DNA of 63,302 nucleotides from an uncultured Bacilli bacterium (GTDB lineage: Bacteria > Bacillota_I > Bacilli_A > RF39 > UBA660), in assembly GCA_947629255.1 (NCBI GenBank), contig CANRDF010000004.1, forward strand, positions 1 through 63,302, in the 5' to 3' direction. Each line of letters opens with the position of its first letter. Within the stretch, counting starts at the first letter, position 1. Below the pieces are notes generated by a model. The model saw only the letters and a list, made by a program, of their open reading frames with translations, searched no databases and was not told the origin of the DNA. Position numbers and translations under genes: made by a program. Shown piece by piece: positions 8,512 to 17,570 of this stretch.

Positions 8512-10257
8512 ATGAATTTAAAAGATTTATATATTCATTTTTTTGTGAGTAAAGGACATATACAGATTCCAAGCGCGCCTATCGTGCCTGAGAATGACCC
8601 CTCTGTGTTATTTAATACAGCAGGAATGCAACCTTTAATTCCTTATTTAATGGGAGCAGAGCACCCATATGGAAAAAGATTATGTGATTATCAAAAGTGT
8701 GTAAGACTCACAGACTTAGATAGTATAGGAGACACTACGCATCATACTTTTTTTGAAATGCTTGGAAATTGGAGTTTAGGAGATTACTTTAAAAAAGAGA
8801 GTATTGAATATAGTTTTGAATTTTTAACGAAAGTTTTAGAAATTCCAATCGAAAGACTTGCTATTACTGTTTACGAGGGGGATGAAAAGATTCCAAGAGA
8901 TGAGGTTTCAGCAAATACTTGGAAATCTTTAGGAATTCCAACATCTAGAATCGCCTATTTAGGAAGAGAACATAACTTTTGGATTCCTGGTTCTTCTGGA
9001 CCATGTGGGGGCGATACTGAGATTTTCTACTGGCGTAGTAAAGATGACATTCCTGAATATTTTGACCCAGAGGATGAACGTTGGGTAGAAATATGGAATA
9101 ATGTTTTTATGGAATATTATCAAACAGAAGATGGAATGGTTACGGAACTTGCTCAAAAAAATGTCGATACTGGAATGGGTTTAGAAAGAGTTGTTGCCGT
9201 ACTTGAAGGAGTCGATGATAACTACTTAACGAGTGTTTGGGAAAAACCAAGAAAATTATTAGAAGAATTATCACACTTGCCTTACGAAGGAAATGAAGAG
9301 TCGATGCGAATCATAATGGACCATATTCGTACCTCTGTTATGATTGCAGCAGATCCAGCTGGCATTAAGCCAAGTAATACAGATCAAGGTTATATTTTAA
9401 GAAGACTTATTCGAAGAGCGATTCGTCATGCAAGAAAACTAGGAATGGATGTGTTATCAGATTGGGATACGCAACTTGCAAATACATTCATAGACCTTTA
9501 TCAAGATTATTATGTGGAATTAAAACAGAATCGTGATGTTGTTTTAAATGTCTTGAAACAAGAAAAAGAAAAATTTAATCGCACTTTAGAAAAAGGATTA
9601 AAAGTTTTTGAAAAAGTTTCTACTAATACCGATTCTATTGATGGGGAAACTGCTTTCCATTTATATGATACATTTGGTTTTCCTATTGAGCTTACTAAAG
9701 AAGTCGCTGCCGAGAAAAACTTAAAAGTGGATGAGGAAGGATTTCATAAAATGTTTCAAGAACATCAAGAAAAATCAAGAACAGCAAGTGTTGGAAAATT
9801 TAAAGGTGGACTTTCTGGAAATACTGAGATTGAGACTCGTTATCACACTGCGACTCATTTATTAAATGCGGCTTTAAAAAAAGTGATTGGTCCATCTGTT
9901 CATCAAATGGGAAGTAATATTACCGAAGAACGTTTACGTTTTGATTTTCCATGTGACCATAAGTTAACCGAAGAAGAAAAAAGTGAAGTAGAAAACTTAG
10001 TGAATACTTGGATAGAAGAAGGTATTCCTGTGACTAAAGAAACGATGGAGAAAAATACAGCTATTCAAAGTGGAGCGGAATGTATGTTTATTGAAAAATA
10101 TCCAGATATGGTAACTGTTTATACGATCGGTGATGTATCGAAAGAATTATGTGGAGGGCCACATGTTCAAAATACAAGTGAGCTTGGGCATTTTAAAATT
10201 ACAAAAGAAGAAGCTTCTAGTGCAGGAGTAAGAAGAATTAAAGCCATCTTAGAATAG
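8512..10257 (+). CDS. alaS: Short alanyl-tRNA synthetase lacking the C-terminal domain
   Basis: The protein charges tRNA-Ala with alanine. It has the class II catalytic core (NTAGMQPLIPY, QKCVR, FFEMLGNWSLGDYFK), the tRNA-binding helical region and a complete editing domain with HTATH (about 443) and CGGPH (about 547). It then stops at 581 residues, whereas most bacterial AlaRS have about 870 because of a DHHA1-type C-Ala domain. The frame ends cleanly with a terminator, so this is not a recent frameshift. From memory, short enzymes with this motif 2/3 sequence are typical of Patescibacteria/CPR, which would suggest transfer. A GAAAGG ribosome binding site lies inside the upstream gene. Confidence 0.9.
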   Translation: MNLKDLYIHFFVSKGHIQIPSAPIVPENDPSVLFNTAGMQPLIPYLMGAEHPYGKRLCDYQKCVRLTDLDSIGDTTHHTFFEMLGNWSLGDYFKKESIEYSFEFLTKVLEIPIERLAITVYEGDEKIPRDEVSANTWKSLGIPTSRIAYLGREHNFWIPGSSGPCGGDTEIFYWRSKDDIPEYFDPEDERWVEIWNNVFMEYYQTEDGMVTELAQKNVDTGMGLERVVAVLEGVDDNYLTSVWEKPRKLLEELSHLPYEGNEESMRIIMDHIRTSVMIAADPAGIKPSNTDQGYILRRLIRRAIRHARKLGMDVLSDWDTQLANTFIDLYQDYYVELKQNRDVVLNVLKQEKEKFNRTLEKGLKVFEKVSTNTDSIDGETAFHLYDTFGFPIELTKEVAAEKNLKVDEEGFHKMFQEHQEKSRTASVGKFKGGLSGNTEIETRYHTATHLLNAALKKVIGPSVHQMGSNITEERLRFDFPCDHKLTEEEKSEVENLVNTWIEEGIPVTKETMEKNTAIQSGAECMFIEKYPDMVTVYTIGDVSKELCGGPHVQNTSELGHFKITKEEASSAGVRRIKAILE

Positions 10258-10277
10258 AAAAACTAAGATGCTTTTTT
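10245..10277 (+). terminator. Terminator embedded in the alaS 3' end
   Basis: CATCTTAG (10245-10252), inside the last alaS codons, pairs with CTAAGATG (10263-10270), followed by CTTTTTTAT. Confidence 0.75.
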
Positions 10278-10288
10278 ATGGAGGAATT

Positions 10289-10903
10289 ATGGAAATAGGA
10301 AAACCAAAAGTAAAAACATGTATAGAGAAAAATTGGGAAGATGAAGATTTTGAAAACTGTATTCTAAAAGAAAATCCAACAAGTCTCATCAAGATTCATG
10401 ATACTACATTTGATAGTTGTATCTTTAGTCATATTGATTTTACCAAAATAAATATAGAAAATGTTGATTTAATTGATGCCATATTTGAAGATTGTGATTT
10501 ATCAAATGTTCAATTTGATAAGAAGCTCATTTCTAGAGTTCTTTTTAAAAATTGTAAGATGGTTGGTACTTCTTTTATAGAAGCTTCTTTAAAAGATGTT
10601 CAATTTGAAGAGTGTAATACCAAATACTTAAATTTTGCTGAAGCAAGAATTCAAAAAATGAAAGTGATAGACTCTGATTTTTCAGAAAGTTCTTTTTTAG
10701 AAACAGAGATGAAAAATATTGAGTTTTTCAAAGTGAATTTTTATCGAACAGAATTTATTAAAACGAATTTAGATGGTGTTGATCTTTCTTCTTGTGAAAT
10801 TTCTGAAAGTTATTTTGATGATCAGTCTTTAAAAGGAATGATTGTCGATTCTTTTCAATGTGAAAGTTTAGTAGGAATGCTAGGAGTCAAAGTAAAAAAG
10901 TGA
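10289..10903 (+). CDS. Pentapeptide-repeat protein
   Basis: This 204-residue protein is built of five-residue steps with a central Phe or Leu (for example FEDCDLSNVQF, LKDVQFEECN, LDGVDLSSCEIS). This predicts a right-handed quadrilateral beta-helix. It has no signal peptide and is probably cytosolic. Some pentapeptide proteins of this size mimic DNA and protect gyrase, but most have unknown roles and nothing here points to a drug target. The ATG at 10289 follows TGGAGGAATT. It sits just after the alaS terminator and before a convergent gene pair. Confidence 0.85.
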   Translation: MEIGKPKVKTCIEKNWEDEDFENCILKENPTSLIKIHDTTFDSCIFSHIDFTKINIENVDLIDAIFEDCDLSNVQFDKKLISRVLFKNCKMVGTSFIEASLKDVQFEECNTKYLNFAEARIQKMKVIDSDFSESSFLETEMKNIEFFKVNFYRTEFIKTNLDGVDLSSCEISESYFDDQSLKGMIVDSFQCESLVGMLGVKVKK

Positions 10904-10921
10904 AGTTTATAGTGGGAAATT

Positions 10922-11773
10922 TTAAGAATGATACAATCGATATAAATGAATAGATGGATAATTTAAGAAACGTGCTTGAATTTTTTGAGTTCCAAGTCCA
11001 CTTGAAACAATTAAAGTAGAATTTCCTTTTTGATAACTTCCTTTTTGATAATTTCCAACATTATCAAGTTCAATAAGCCCTCCAATTTTTGGAATTCGTA
11101 TTAAACCTCCTAAGGAGTGTCCAGCTAAAACAAGATTTGTTGTATTTGTGACCTCATCAAATAAAATGGGTTCATGCATAAGTAAGATCATAAAAGCATT
11201 TTCTTCTTTTGTTAAAGCATTTCCTAAATTTTGTTCTTGTCTAGAAATAGATGGAATGCCTGCTATATAAATAGGTGTGATTCCATTAAAATAAATGGGA
11301 ATATTTTGATTATTTAAAATTTGGAATCCAGAGTTTGTCATGATTTCTTCAAAACGATCATCAGAATAATCTTGGTCACCTTTAATCGCGAATTTACCTA
11401 ATTTGGAAGTTGTTTTTTTTAAGATATCTTCTATTTTATTTTTAGAATTTTCATTAATAGTTACAGAATTATCAAATAAATCGCCAGTAAAGACAAGAAT
11501 ATCAGGTTTTAGCATATTTATTTTATCAACAATATTTTCTAATTCTTTTTCATTAATAGTAGTCCCTAAATGAATATCAGAAAAGTGTACAATTTTAAAT
11601 CCATTAAAAGATTCAGGAATACTTTCATTAATAATGGGATATTCGATAATTTCTAATTGTTTTGGTTCCCAAAAAAACATATAAACAAAAAGAAGTATAA
11701 CGGCAATTAAAATGCCAATTCCAATTTTAGGAATTATTCCTAATTTTTTTTTGTGTTTCGTTTCTTCGATCAT
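10922..11773 (-). CDS. Membrane-anchored calcineurin-like metallophosphoesterase
   Basis: The 283-residue protein has an N-terminal membrane helix (about 13-33) and the metallophosphoesterase blocks FSDIHLG, TGDLFD, KGDQD (in place of the usual GNHD/E), LMHEP and AGHSLGG. These coordinate a two-metal centre. The family hydrolyses phosphoesters, and YkuE-like members act on lipid or nucleotide substrates outside the membrane; the substrate here is unknown. The Gln in the GNHD position is unusual because the normal His is a catalytic general acid, so activity may be altered. Its ATG overlaps the stop of the CPBP gene by four bases, indicating a two-gene operon. Confidence 0.85.
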   Translation of the reverse strand: MIEETKHKKKLGIIPKIGIGILIAVILLFVYMFFWEPKQLEIIEYPIINESIPESFNGFKIVHFSDIHLGTTINEKELENIVDKINMLKPDILVFTGDLFDNSVTINENSKNKIEDILKKTTSKLGKFAIKGDQDYSDDRFEEIMTNSGFQILNNQNIPIYFNGITPIYIAGIPSISRQEQNLGNALTKEENAFMILLMHEPILFDEVTNTTNLVLAGHSLGGLIRIPKIGGLIELDNVGNYQKGSYQKGNSTLIVSSGLGTQKIQARFLNYPSIHLYRLYHS

Positions 11774-12480
11774 ATGAATAACCCCATTAATAAAATTAAG
11801 ATGATTGATAAAGCATTATGAATGGTATGCATTGTAATACTTGTAAAAATGTTATCTGTTTCTACATAAGCTTTTGCCATAAAATAACCCATTCCACCAT
11901 AAGGAATAATATAAATCATTTGAGGAAGAGTACTTATAAAAGCTTCTATACTTGTAAAATTCATCGCGGCCAATAGATGTCCAAATCCAAAAAGAATACC
12001 AGATACGATCATGAACCATTTAGGATTTTGAAATGTTTTTTTAAAACCTTTTCTAAAAAGAAGTTCTTCAATAAAAGGACCAAAGACTACCATTAGAAAA
12101 ATGGATAAAATTGGATAAGTATCAATAATCGCTCTATTTTCTGCTTCATTTGCAGCAATGTCACCAACCAATTGGATGATTACCATATTACAAAGAATCA
12201 TGAAAATATATGCAAGAAGCCAATATTTAAAAGCAACTTTGATATTTTGTTTCCAATTTTTCTTGAAATCTTTTAAATCTGCCCATAAAGATGTTTTATA
12301 AATCGAAACTAAAATAAAAATAAGAAATAAATAATTAATGCCATTTGCAAGATATGGATAAATAGAATCCGAAACAGGAAAATAAATAAAAAGAATGCCT
12401 ATTATATTAGGAATAAAAAATAAGCAAATAAATAATAATAAAAATCCTTTTCCTAGTTCTTTCCAATTTATCTTTGTCAT
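11770..12480 (-). CDS. CPBP-family intramembrane metalloprotease
   Basis: This 236-residue polytopic protein has the CPBP/Abi (CAAX-protease-like) motifs: EELLFRKG (motif 1, Glu-Glu and Arg), FGFGHL (motif 2 His) and HTIHNALS (motif 3). The family includes Rce1-like proteases and bacteriocin self-immunity proteins; the substrate cannot be inferred. The ATG at 12480 sits behind GTAGGTGATATAC; a GTG at 12489 overlaps that ribosome binding site. It is translationally coupled to the phosphoesterase downstream. Confidence 0.85.
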   Translation of the reverse strand: MTKINWKELGKGFLLLFICLFFIPNIIGILFIYFPVSDSIYPYLANGINYLFLIFILVSIYKTSLWADLKDFKKNWKQNIKVAFKYWLLAYIFMILCNMVIIQLVGDIAANEAENRAIIDTYPILSIFLMVVFGPFIEELLFRKGFKKTFQNPKWFMIVSGILFGFGHLLAAMNFTSIEAFISTLPQMIYIIPYGGMGYFMAKAYVETDNIFTSITMHTIHNALSIILILLMGLFI

Positions 12481-12555
12481 GTATATCACCTACATTAAAT
12501 ATAGCATAGATTCAAAGGAAAAAATAGAATTTTTTTTATAAAATGTCAAATAGAA

Positions 12556-12584
12556 TTGAAATTGTCGTAAAATCATTTTATAAT
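12556..12584 (+). promoter_or_regulatory. Promoter of the 49-residue membrane peptide gene
   Basis: TTGAAA (12556-12561), 17 bases, TATAAT (12579-12584), 28 bases before the small-gene start codon. Confidence 0.75.
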
Positions 12585-12611
12585 TTATAAAAATAGATAG
12601 GAAAGGAAAAA

Positions 12612-12761
12612 ATGAAAAAGAGATTTGAAATATGTTTATTATCCATTTTGATTACATTTATATTTGTTTGGATTACTGTACCACATTTTTTTCCAAGGGA
12701 AAAACTGAATGATTTGTTAAATCGAATGAATGAATATCAAGAATATTATGAAAATGAATAA
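12612..12761 (+). CDS. Small single-pass membrane protein, 49 residues
   Basis: This short frame starts with ATG behind GGAAAGGAAAA and has a consensus promoter immediately upstream, so expression is likely. The product has a basic start (MKKRFE), one membrane helix (about 7-24, with a Trp) and a charged C-terminal helix ending in EYYENE. I recognise no family. It sits directly upstream of the large secretion locus, which has a separate promoter. It could be an accessory of that locus or independent. Confidence 0.6.
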   Translation: MKKRFEICLLSILITFIFVWITVPHFFPREKLNDLLNRMNEYQEYYENE

Positions 12762-12778
12762 TTTTTCTTTTCATTTAG

Positions 12779-12807
12779 TTGAAATCATAAAGAGAGTGTG
12801 ATACAAT
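12779..12807 (+). promoter_or_regulatory. Main promoter of the Tad/VirD4-like locus
   Basis: TTGAAA (12779-12784), 17 bases, TACAAT (12802-12807) preceded by a TGA extended -10 element. It lies 30 bases upstream of the first gene of the locus. Confidence 0.8.
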
Positions 12808-12837
12808 TTTATTGTAAACGGTGAGGTGGGAAAATAG

Positions 12838-13557
12838 ATGAAAAAAATAAAAAAGGGGATAACATTGGTAGTTCTATTTGTAATATGTTTCATTCCAACA
12901 ATGGCTTTTGCAGATTGTAGTGATGAAGAAGAGATACAATTAAATAGAGAATCATTTAATGTGAATGGCAGTTATTCTTTACAAGAAGTAGTTAAAGACT
13001 TTGATGGAGAAATTGTGGATATTGATTTAAATGATGTTCATCAAGATGATGATTATTATAGTGATACTTTATCATTTTTAGAGATTCGGAATATTACAGA
13101 GAATCTTTATATAACAATAGAAGAAAGCGGAACTATTGTTGATGAAGTATATTATTATGATACAGATGATGGTACTTATATTTTTCAAGTTCCTGATGTA
13201 GAAAAAATTAGAACCTATGATATAAAGATGTTTTCTAATTTAGATAGTTGTAAAGGGAAAGAAGTGAATAATATTAGTGTTAAAACACCAATGCGGAATC
13301 CTTTAGCTTCTTTGGCAGCATGTATGAATGTAGAAGAATCATATTGTGATGAATTTGTGACAACTAAGGTAAATATTACAGAGGATGAAATTATTAAAAG
13401 AAAAGAACCATATACTCAACCACAGGAAGAAGAAGAAATAAATCAAAATGATTTCTTTAAAAAATATGGAATATACATTTTAGTCGGAGTATTGGTAATA
13501 GGGGTTGTCTCTACTGTGATAGTTTTAGTAAAAAGAAGAAGGAGTAGAGGTTTATGA
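12838..13557 (+). CDS. Secreted single-pass membrane protein, first gene of the Tad-like locus
   Basis: I recognise no family. The 239-residue protein has a signal peptide (MKKIKKG then a hydrophobic stretch, probable cleavage at AFA before DCSDEEE). An acidic extracellular domain of about 180 residues with three or four Cys follows. A C-terminal membrane helix (about 212-231) then ends in a basic KRRRSRG tail, so the domain faces outward and is membrane-anchored. Its stop overlaps the start of the giant Cys-rich protein gene (ATGA), which implies coupled translation. It may anchor or assist that protein. Confidence 0.75.
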   Translation: MKKIKKGITLVVLFVICFIPTMAFADCSDEEEIQLNRESFNVNGSYSLQEVVKDFDGEIVDIDLNDVHQDDDYYSDTLSFLEIRNITENLYITIEESGTIVDEVYYYDTDDGTYIFQVPDVEKIRTYDIKMFSNLDSCKGKEVNNISVKTPMRNPLASLAACMNVEESYCDEFVTTKVNITEDEIIKRKEPYTQPQEEEEINQNDFFKKYGIYILVGVLVIGVVSTVIVLVKRRRSRGL

Positions 13558-16500
13558 AAAAAAGAAAAATTGTTTTGATAGCTTTAATTATTCTTATGAT
13601 GCCATCTATGGTAAGAGCTGCAGTTTTAACTGCTAGTACTTGTAGTACAGATGCTTATCGTGTTCAAAGATTAAGAGAGGGAAATTCTTATTCATCTCAT
13701 GTGGTACCAATACCAACAAATTCAAATTATAGTGGCGGGTTTTATAATATGTATACATATGATACATACAATAGTAATGGTACTTTGGCGGGTCAGACAT
13801 ACTGTCTTTCACCTGGAAAACAAGGAACTGGTGGATTCGGAAGAACAGGTGGAGTAGCAACTTATTATTGCGAAACTAAAATTGATCCTTATAGTAATCG
13901 ACCTTATGATATAGCAATTACGAAAGCTTATCAATTATTTATAGATAAATATGGTGCTACGTCAGATATGAGTCGTGCAGTTGGTGAGATTGTTTTCCGT
14001 TATCTAGGATTTTATTATAATGCTGGAGATAGAGGAAATAACTCAGGAAATGAAGGAGCAGACCATTTAGCACATTTTACTTTAGAAAATGGTAATTTTT
14101 CTTCTCTTTGGAAAGATAGCGAATATATTAGCAGTGCTAAGGAAATTTTTAATGAAGCTGTTCGTGTTGGTAATATGGCAGCAAGTGGAGCTACTTTTGA
14201 ACAATTAGTCAATCAAGGGTATATTTGGTCACCTAAATGGGAGTATAGTATTTCTTCACGTACTCAAACAGGTAATCAGGTTATATTAACGATTTCATTA
14301 AGAAATACGGGTAATACTCCTCAAAAAATTCAATGGGATGCTTTTTCAGCAACATGTGAAAATGGATACCAATGTACTTATGAAATGACGGATGCTCCAT
14401 CTGGTCCTGGAAGTGTTGGCGGAAAACAAATGAGAATAACAATTGATACTTCTAGTGGAAAAGGTGATTATGGTTTAAAAATTCATACAGCTTATTACGA
14501 TCCTAGATCATCAAATGCTAATATGATGATTCTTGCATCTGCTAATGATATTGGAAAAGGAAAAAACTTTGGATCATATTATAATCAAAGATTTTTAGTT
14601 ATAGCTAATGATGTTGGAATTTATTCTAATAATGAGCCAACTTGGGATAGACAAGAAATTGTTATTAAAGATGATAGCTGTGATTGTCATTATGATGATC
14701 ATGGAGTTTGGGATGGATATGTTTTAACATATTATCAAAAATCCATCACATCTACTACAAGCTCATATACAGGGACAACTTCTGCATCTTCGTTATTAAG
14801 CAATCAAAAATTTGTTAAGAAAAACGATTTAAATGAAACAGACAGAAATAACTTTAAATGTACAACATGTCCTCCTTCAAGTCCTAATATTTGTAATAAG
14901 CAATTTACAGATAGAAATCAATGGGTTTGCGGTGACCATAATGGCGATGGAAATGGAGAATTGTGTAAAGATGTTTTAGAAAATGGAAATACGATTGAGC
15001 AACAATGGCAAAAAGATTGTGATGAACCACTAGAAGGTTATCAAACTTGTACTTGTAATGCAAATACCGGTTTCTATGAATTTAATAAATATGATGGAAA
15101 TGGTAATGTTACTTTACATCAAACATGGCAATATGGCAGTACTGCTCCAAGTGGAGTAGATACTACAAAATGTCCAAATACATGCGGAAGCCCAAAAGAG
15201 GTTTGTAAAAAACCTTCTGAAAGTTCTGATGGAAACTACCATTGCAAAAATGGAGAAGAATGTGATCCAGATGATTATTATCGAGATTGTGAATGTGGAG
15301 AGTTAGAGGATTATTGTACAGAACATCCTGATGATCCAATATGTGATGAATATTATGATAAATGTATTAATTGTAATCCTGTGGTAACAATTCCTTCTGA
15401 TTGTGCTGATTTACAAGAATATAATGTAAACATTTATGCTGGAAATTATGTTGGTGGAATTAGTGATATTTCTAAGAAAAATACAGAATGTAACAATAAT
15501 AAATCAAATATGGTAAAGAGTTGTGTTATAGGTAAAAATGATGCCAATAATCAATCTTTTGAAGATACTACAATTGATTCAACAAAGAATAATCCATATT
15601 GTAAAGTATGGTGCGAAGAGTCCTATGATTTTGGACTTCCAGTTGCAAAAAGAACTCAAAGTGGTAGCTACTTTACTTTAAGTACTAGTGTAAAAGGTAC
15701 TCGTACTTGTTATACAAGTGCTGCAGATGATTCAACAAAACCAATTGATGAAGAAAAGTTTAGAGCAGATTTAGAGGCAGCTAGAAAAGCAATAATAGAT
15801 GCATATAACGAATATTCAAAATGGGATGCAGCAGCAAAAACAGCAAAAGAAACAATAGATAGAGGGGAACACACACCAGCTCCTTCAGAATGCTGCAAAA
15901 ATATGGATACGAATGATGATGGTATTCCAGATACTTGTGATCCAACTACAGCTTGTACTGGAACAGACAGCACTACAGATTTAATTTATAATTATACATG
16001 GACATACCAATCATATGATTATAATGGAAAGGAATCTTCTCTTCCTGGAACAGCTTCAAGTGGAACAGAAGGAAAGTGTGATAGCTGTTGTGATGGAGGA
16101 ACTTGTATAGATGGAGTAAGAGGAACGCCACAGTATAATACTTTTAGAACAAATGCATCAAATGCATTAAATACATTAAATGATAAAATTGAAAACTTTG
16201 AAAACATCATAGCTCAATATAATTCTTGTTCTGGAAATATGGCTGGCAATAATAATGGTTGGGAAAATGACATGCAATTTGATCCAGAAATTACTTTCTC
16301 TTATAACGAAAATTATTTAAATAATAATGAAAATGCTGGTAAGTTTGTACAGACAGATATATCACAAGATAAAACTACATCGACATATTGTACTACTGAT
16401 ACGGGTCGTACTTATAATTGCTTAGATTCATCAAAAGAATACACAGTAAATGGAAATAATAATGTTCCTGCATCAGCACAAGTCACAGAAAAATATTTTG

Positions 16501-17570
16501 GATGTGATGCTAGTGGATGTAATGGTGAAAGAACATATACTATAAGTACTGCAAAATGGGTAAAGAAAGAAAAAGTCATAGAAGCAAATTATGAACCTAG
16601 AACAAATTTCTCTACTTATACTCAATATGGTACAATTCAAAAAGATGTAACAACTGGACAATATACTCTTTATACTCCATTACCTAATAATGTTTATCCT
16701 ATTTCATTAATGACCGAAACAGGAGTATTCCCATTTACTATTAAGTTTAATAATATTGGTCAATCTAATTCAAATTCTAGTAATCTTGGACGTCTCATTG
16801 GTGAAAATTATGGTGGTGATATTTTATCAGCATATAACAGTTTGAGATCTGAAGATAAATGTAATATAGCTGGGCAAAAAGATTCTTCTTATCAATCTGC
16901 AACAACTCAGTCTGGTTATGTATGTCATTATATAAATAACTGTGATAATTGTAGAATTGAATGTGAAGATGGCGAGTGTTCATTTGATGATAAATGTGAT
17001 GGAGAGTGTACTTATACATGTGAGAATTGTTTGTTTGATGGAAGTAGTACAAATTATACTTTTAAAATTATTTCTTTAAATAATTTATTCCCAAATGATC
17101 GTCCGATCGGGTATAACTGGGATAGCAACTTAAAGGCTACTACTACTACAAATGCAATTCAAGAAGATGGAGAAAGTATTTATCAAAAAGCTCAATACTC
17201 ATATACTTTGACTCCACAATCGATAGTAAAAATACGAGATTATAATAAAAAAGCTGGGTCATATACAAATACTTATGTTCCGTCAGAATATGAAACTATA
17301 TCTGTTGATTCCAATAATTCAAATGAAGCTGTTTATTGTGAAAGATATGAAGGTACCGGTGCGAATGGACAATTGTATAATGTAAAATGTCGAAGCAAGT
17401 TCTTAGATATTTTAGATGCGTTAGAAGGATCAGGACGAGCAATGGCAAGTGATATTACGCGTGTAACTAGAGATAGTGATGCTTGGGAATTCTTTAGCTG
17501 TCCTAATGGCTATGGTATTGGAGAATGTAAGAATATTGGTCCTTCTTGGAGAATAAGGAGTGTTGATTAA
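13554..17570 (+). CDS. Giant Cys-rich secreted protein, putative pilus tip or adhesin
   Basis: The 1338-residue protein has a signal peptide (MKKRKIVLIA to about residue 23) and no C-terminal membrane helix or LPXTG motif. Cysteines occur in clusters throughout (for example CDCHYDDHG, CTTCPPSSPNIC, CDNCRIECEDGECSFDDKC), which predicts many disulfides. Two calcium-loop-like segments are visible: DHNGDGNGE (about 461) and DTNDDGIPDTCD (about 785). Near the N-terminus YCLSPGK resembles the Cys site of surface thioester domains, but the matching TQxA glutamine is not seen. As first large gene of a Tad-like locus it is a good candidate for the exported adhesin; this is inference. It overlaps both neighbours by one to four bases. 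Confidence 0.75.
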   Translation: MKKRKIVLIALIILMMPSMVRAAVLTASTCSTDAYRVQRLREGNSYSSHVVPIPTNSNYSGGFYNMYTYDTYNSNGTLAGQTYCLSPGKQGTGGFGRTGGVATYYCETKIDPYSNRPYDIAITKAYQLFIDKYGATSDMSRAVGEIVFRYLGFYYNAGDRGNNSGNEGADHLAHFTLENGNFSSLWKDSEYISSAKEIFNEAVRVGNMAASGATFEQLVNQGYIWSPKWEYSISSRTQTGNQVILTISLRNTGNTPQKIQWDAFSATCENGYQCTYEMTDAPSGPGSVGGKQMRITIDTSSGKGDYGLKIHTAYYDPRSSNANMMILASANDIGKGKNFGSYYNQRFLVIANDVGIYSNNEPTWDRQEIVIKDDSCDCHYDDHGVWDGYVLTYYQKSITSTTSSYTGTTSASSLLSNQKFVKKNDLNETDRNNFKCTTCPPSSPNICNKQFTDRNQWVCGDHNGDGNGELCKDVLENGNTIEQQWQKDCDEPLEGYQTCTCNANTGFYEFNKYDGNGNVTLHQTWQYGSTAPSGVDTTKCPNTCGSPKEVCKKPSESSDGNYHCKNGEECDPDDYYRDCECGELEDYCTEHPDDPICDEYYDKCINCNPVVTIPSDCADLQEYNVNIYAGNYVGGISDISKKNTECNNNKSNMVKSCVIGKNDANNQSFEDTTIDSTKNNPYCKVWCEESYDFGLPVAKRTQSGSYFTLSTSVKGTRTCYTSAADDSTKPIDEEKFRADLEAARKAIIDAYNEYSKWDAAAKTAKETIDRGEHTPAPSECCKNMDTNDDGIPDTCDPTTACTGTDSTTDLIYNYTWTYQSYDYNGKESSLPGTASSGTEGKCDSCCDGGTCIDGVRGTPQYNTFRTNASNALNTLNDKIENFENIIAQYNSCSGNMAGNNNGWENDMQFDPEITFSYNENYLNNNENAGKFVQTDISQDKTTSTYCTTDTGRTYNCLDSSKEYTVNGNNNVPASAQVTEKYFGCDASGCNGERTYTISTAKWVKKEKVIEANYEPRTNFSTYTQYGTIQKDVTTGQYTLYTPLPNNVYPISLMTETGVFPFTIKFNNIGQSNSNSSNLGRLIGENYGGDILSAYNSLRSEDKCNIAGQKDSSYQSATTQSGYVCHYINNCDNCRIECEDGECSFDDKCDGECTYTCENCLFDGSSTNYTFKIISLNNLFPNDRPIGYNWDSNLKATTTTNAIQEDGESIYQKAQYSYTLTPQSIVKIRDYNKKAGSYTNTYVPSEYETISVDSNNSNEAVYCERYEGTGANGQLYNVKCRSKFLDILDALEGSGRAMASDITRVTRDSDAWEFFSCPNGYGIGECKNIGPSWRIRSVD

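Noticed and set aside
8440-8512. T-box or riboswitch before alaS
   Set aside because: alaS follows its neighbour without any gap, so there is no room for a leader.
13600-14030. Thioester adhesion domain in the giant Cys-rich protein
   Set aside because: YCL is present but no TQxA-type Gln partner is found; kept only as a remark.
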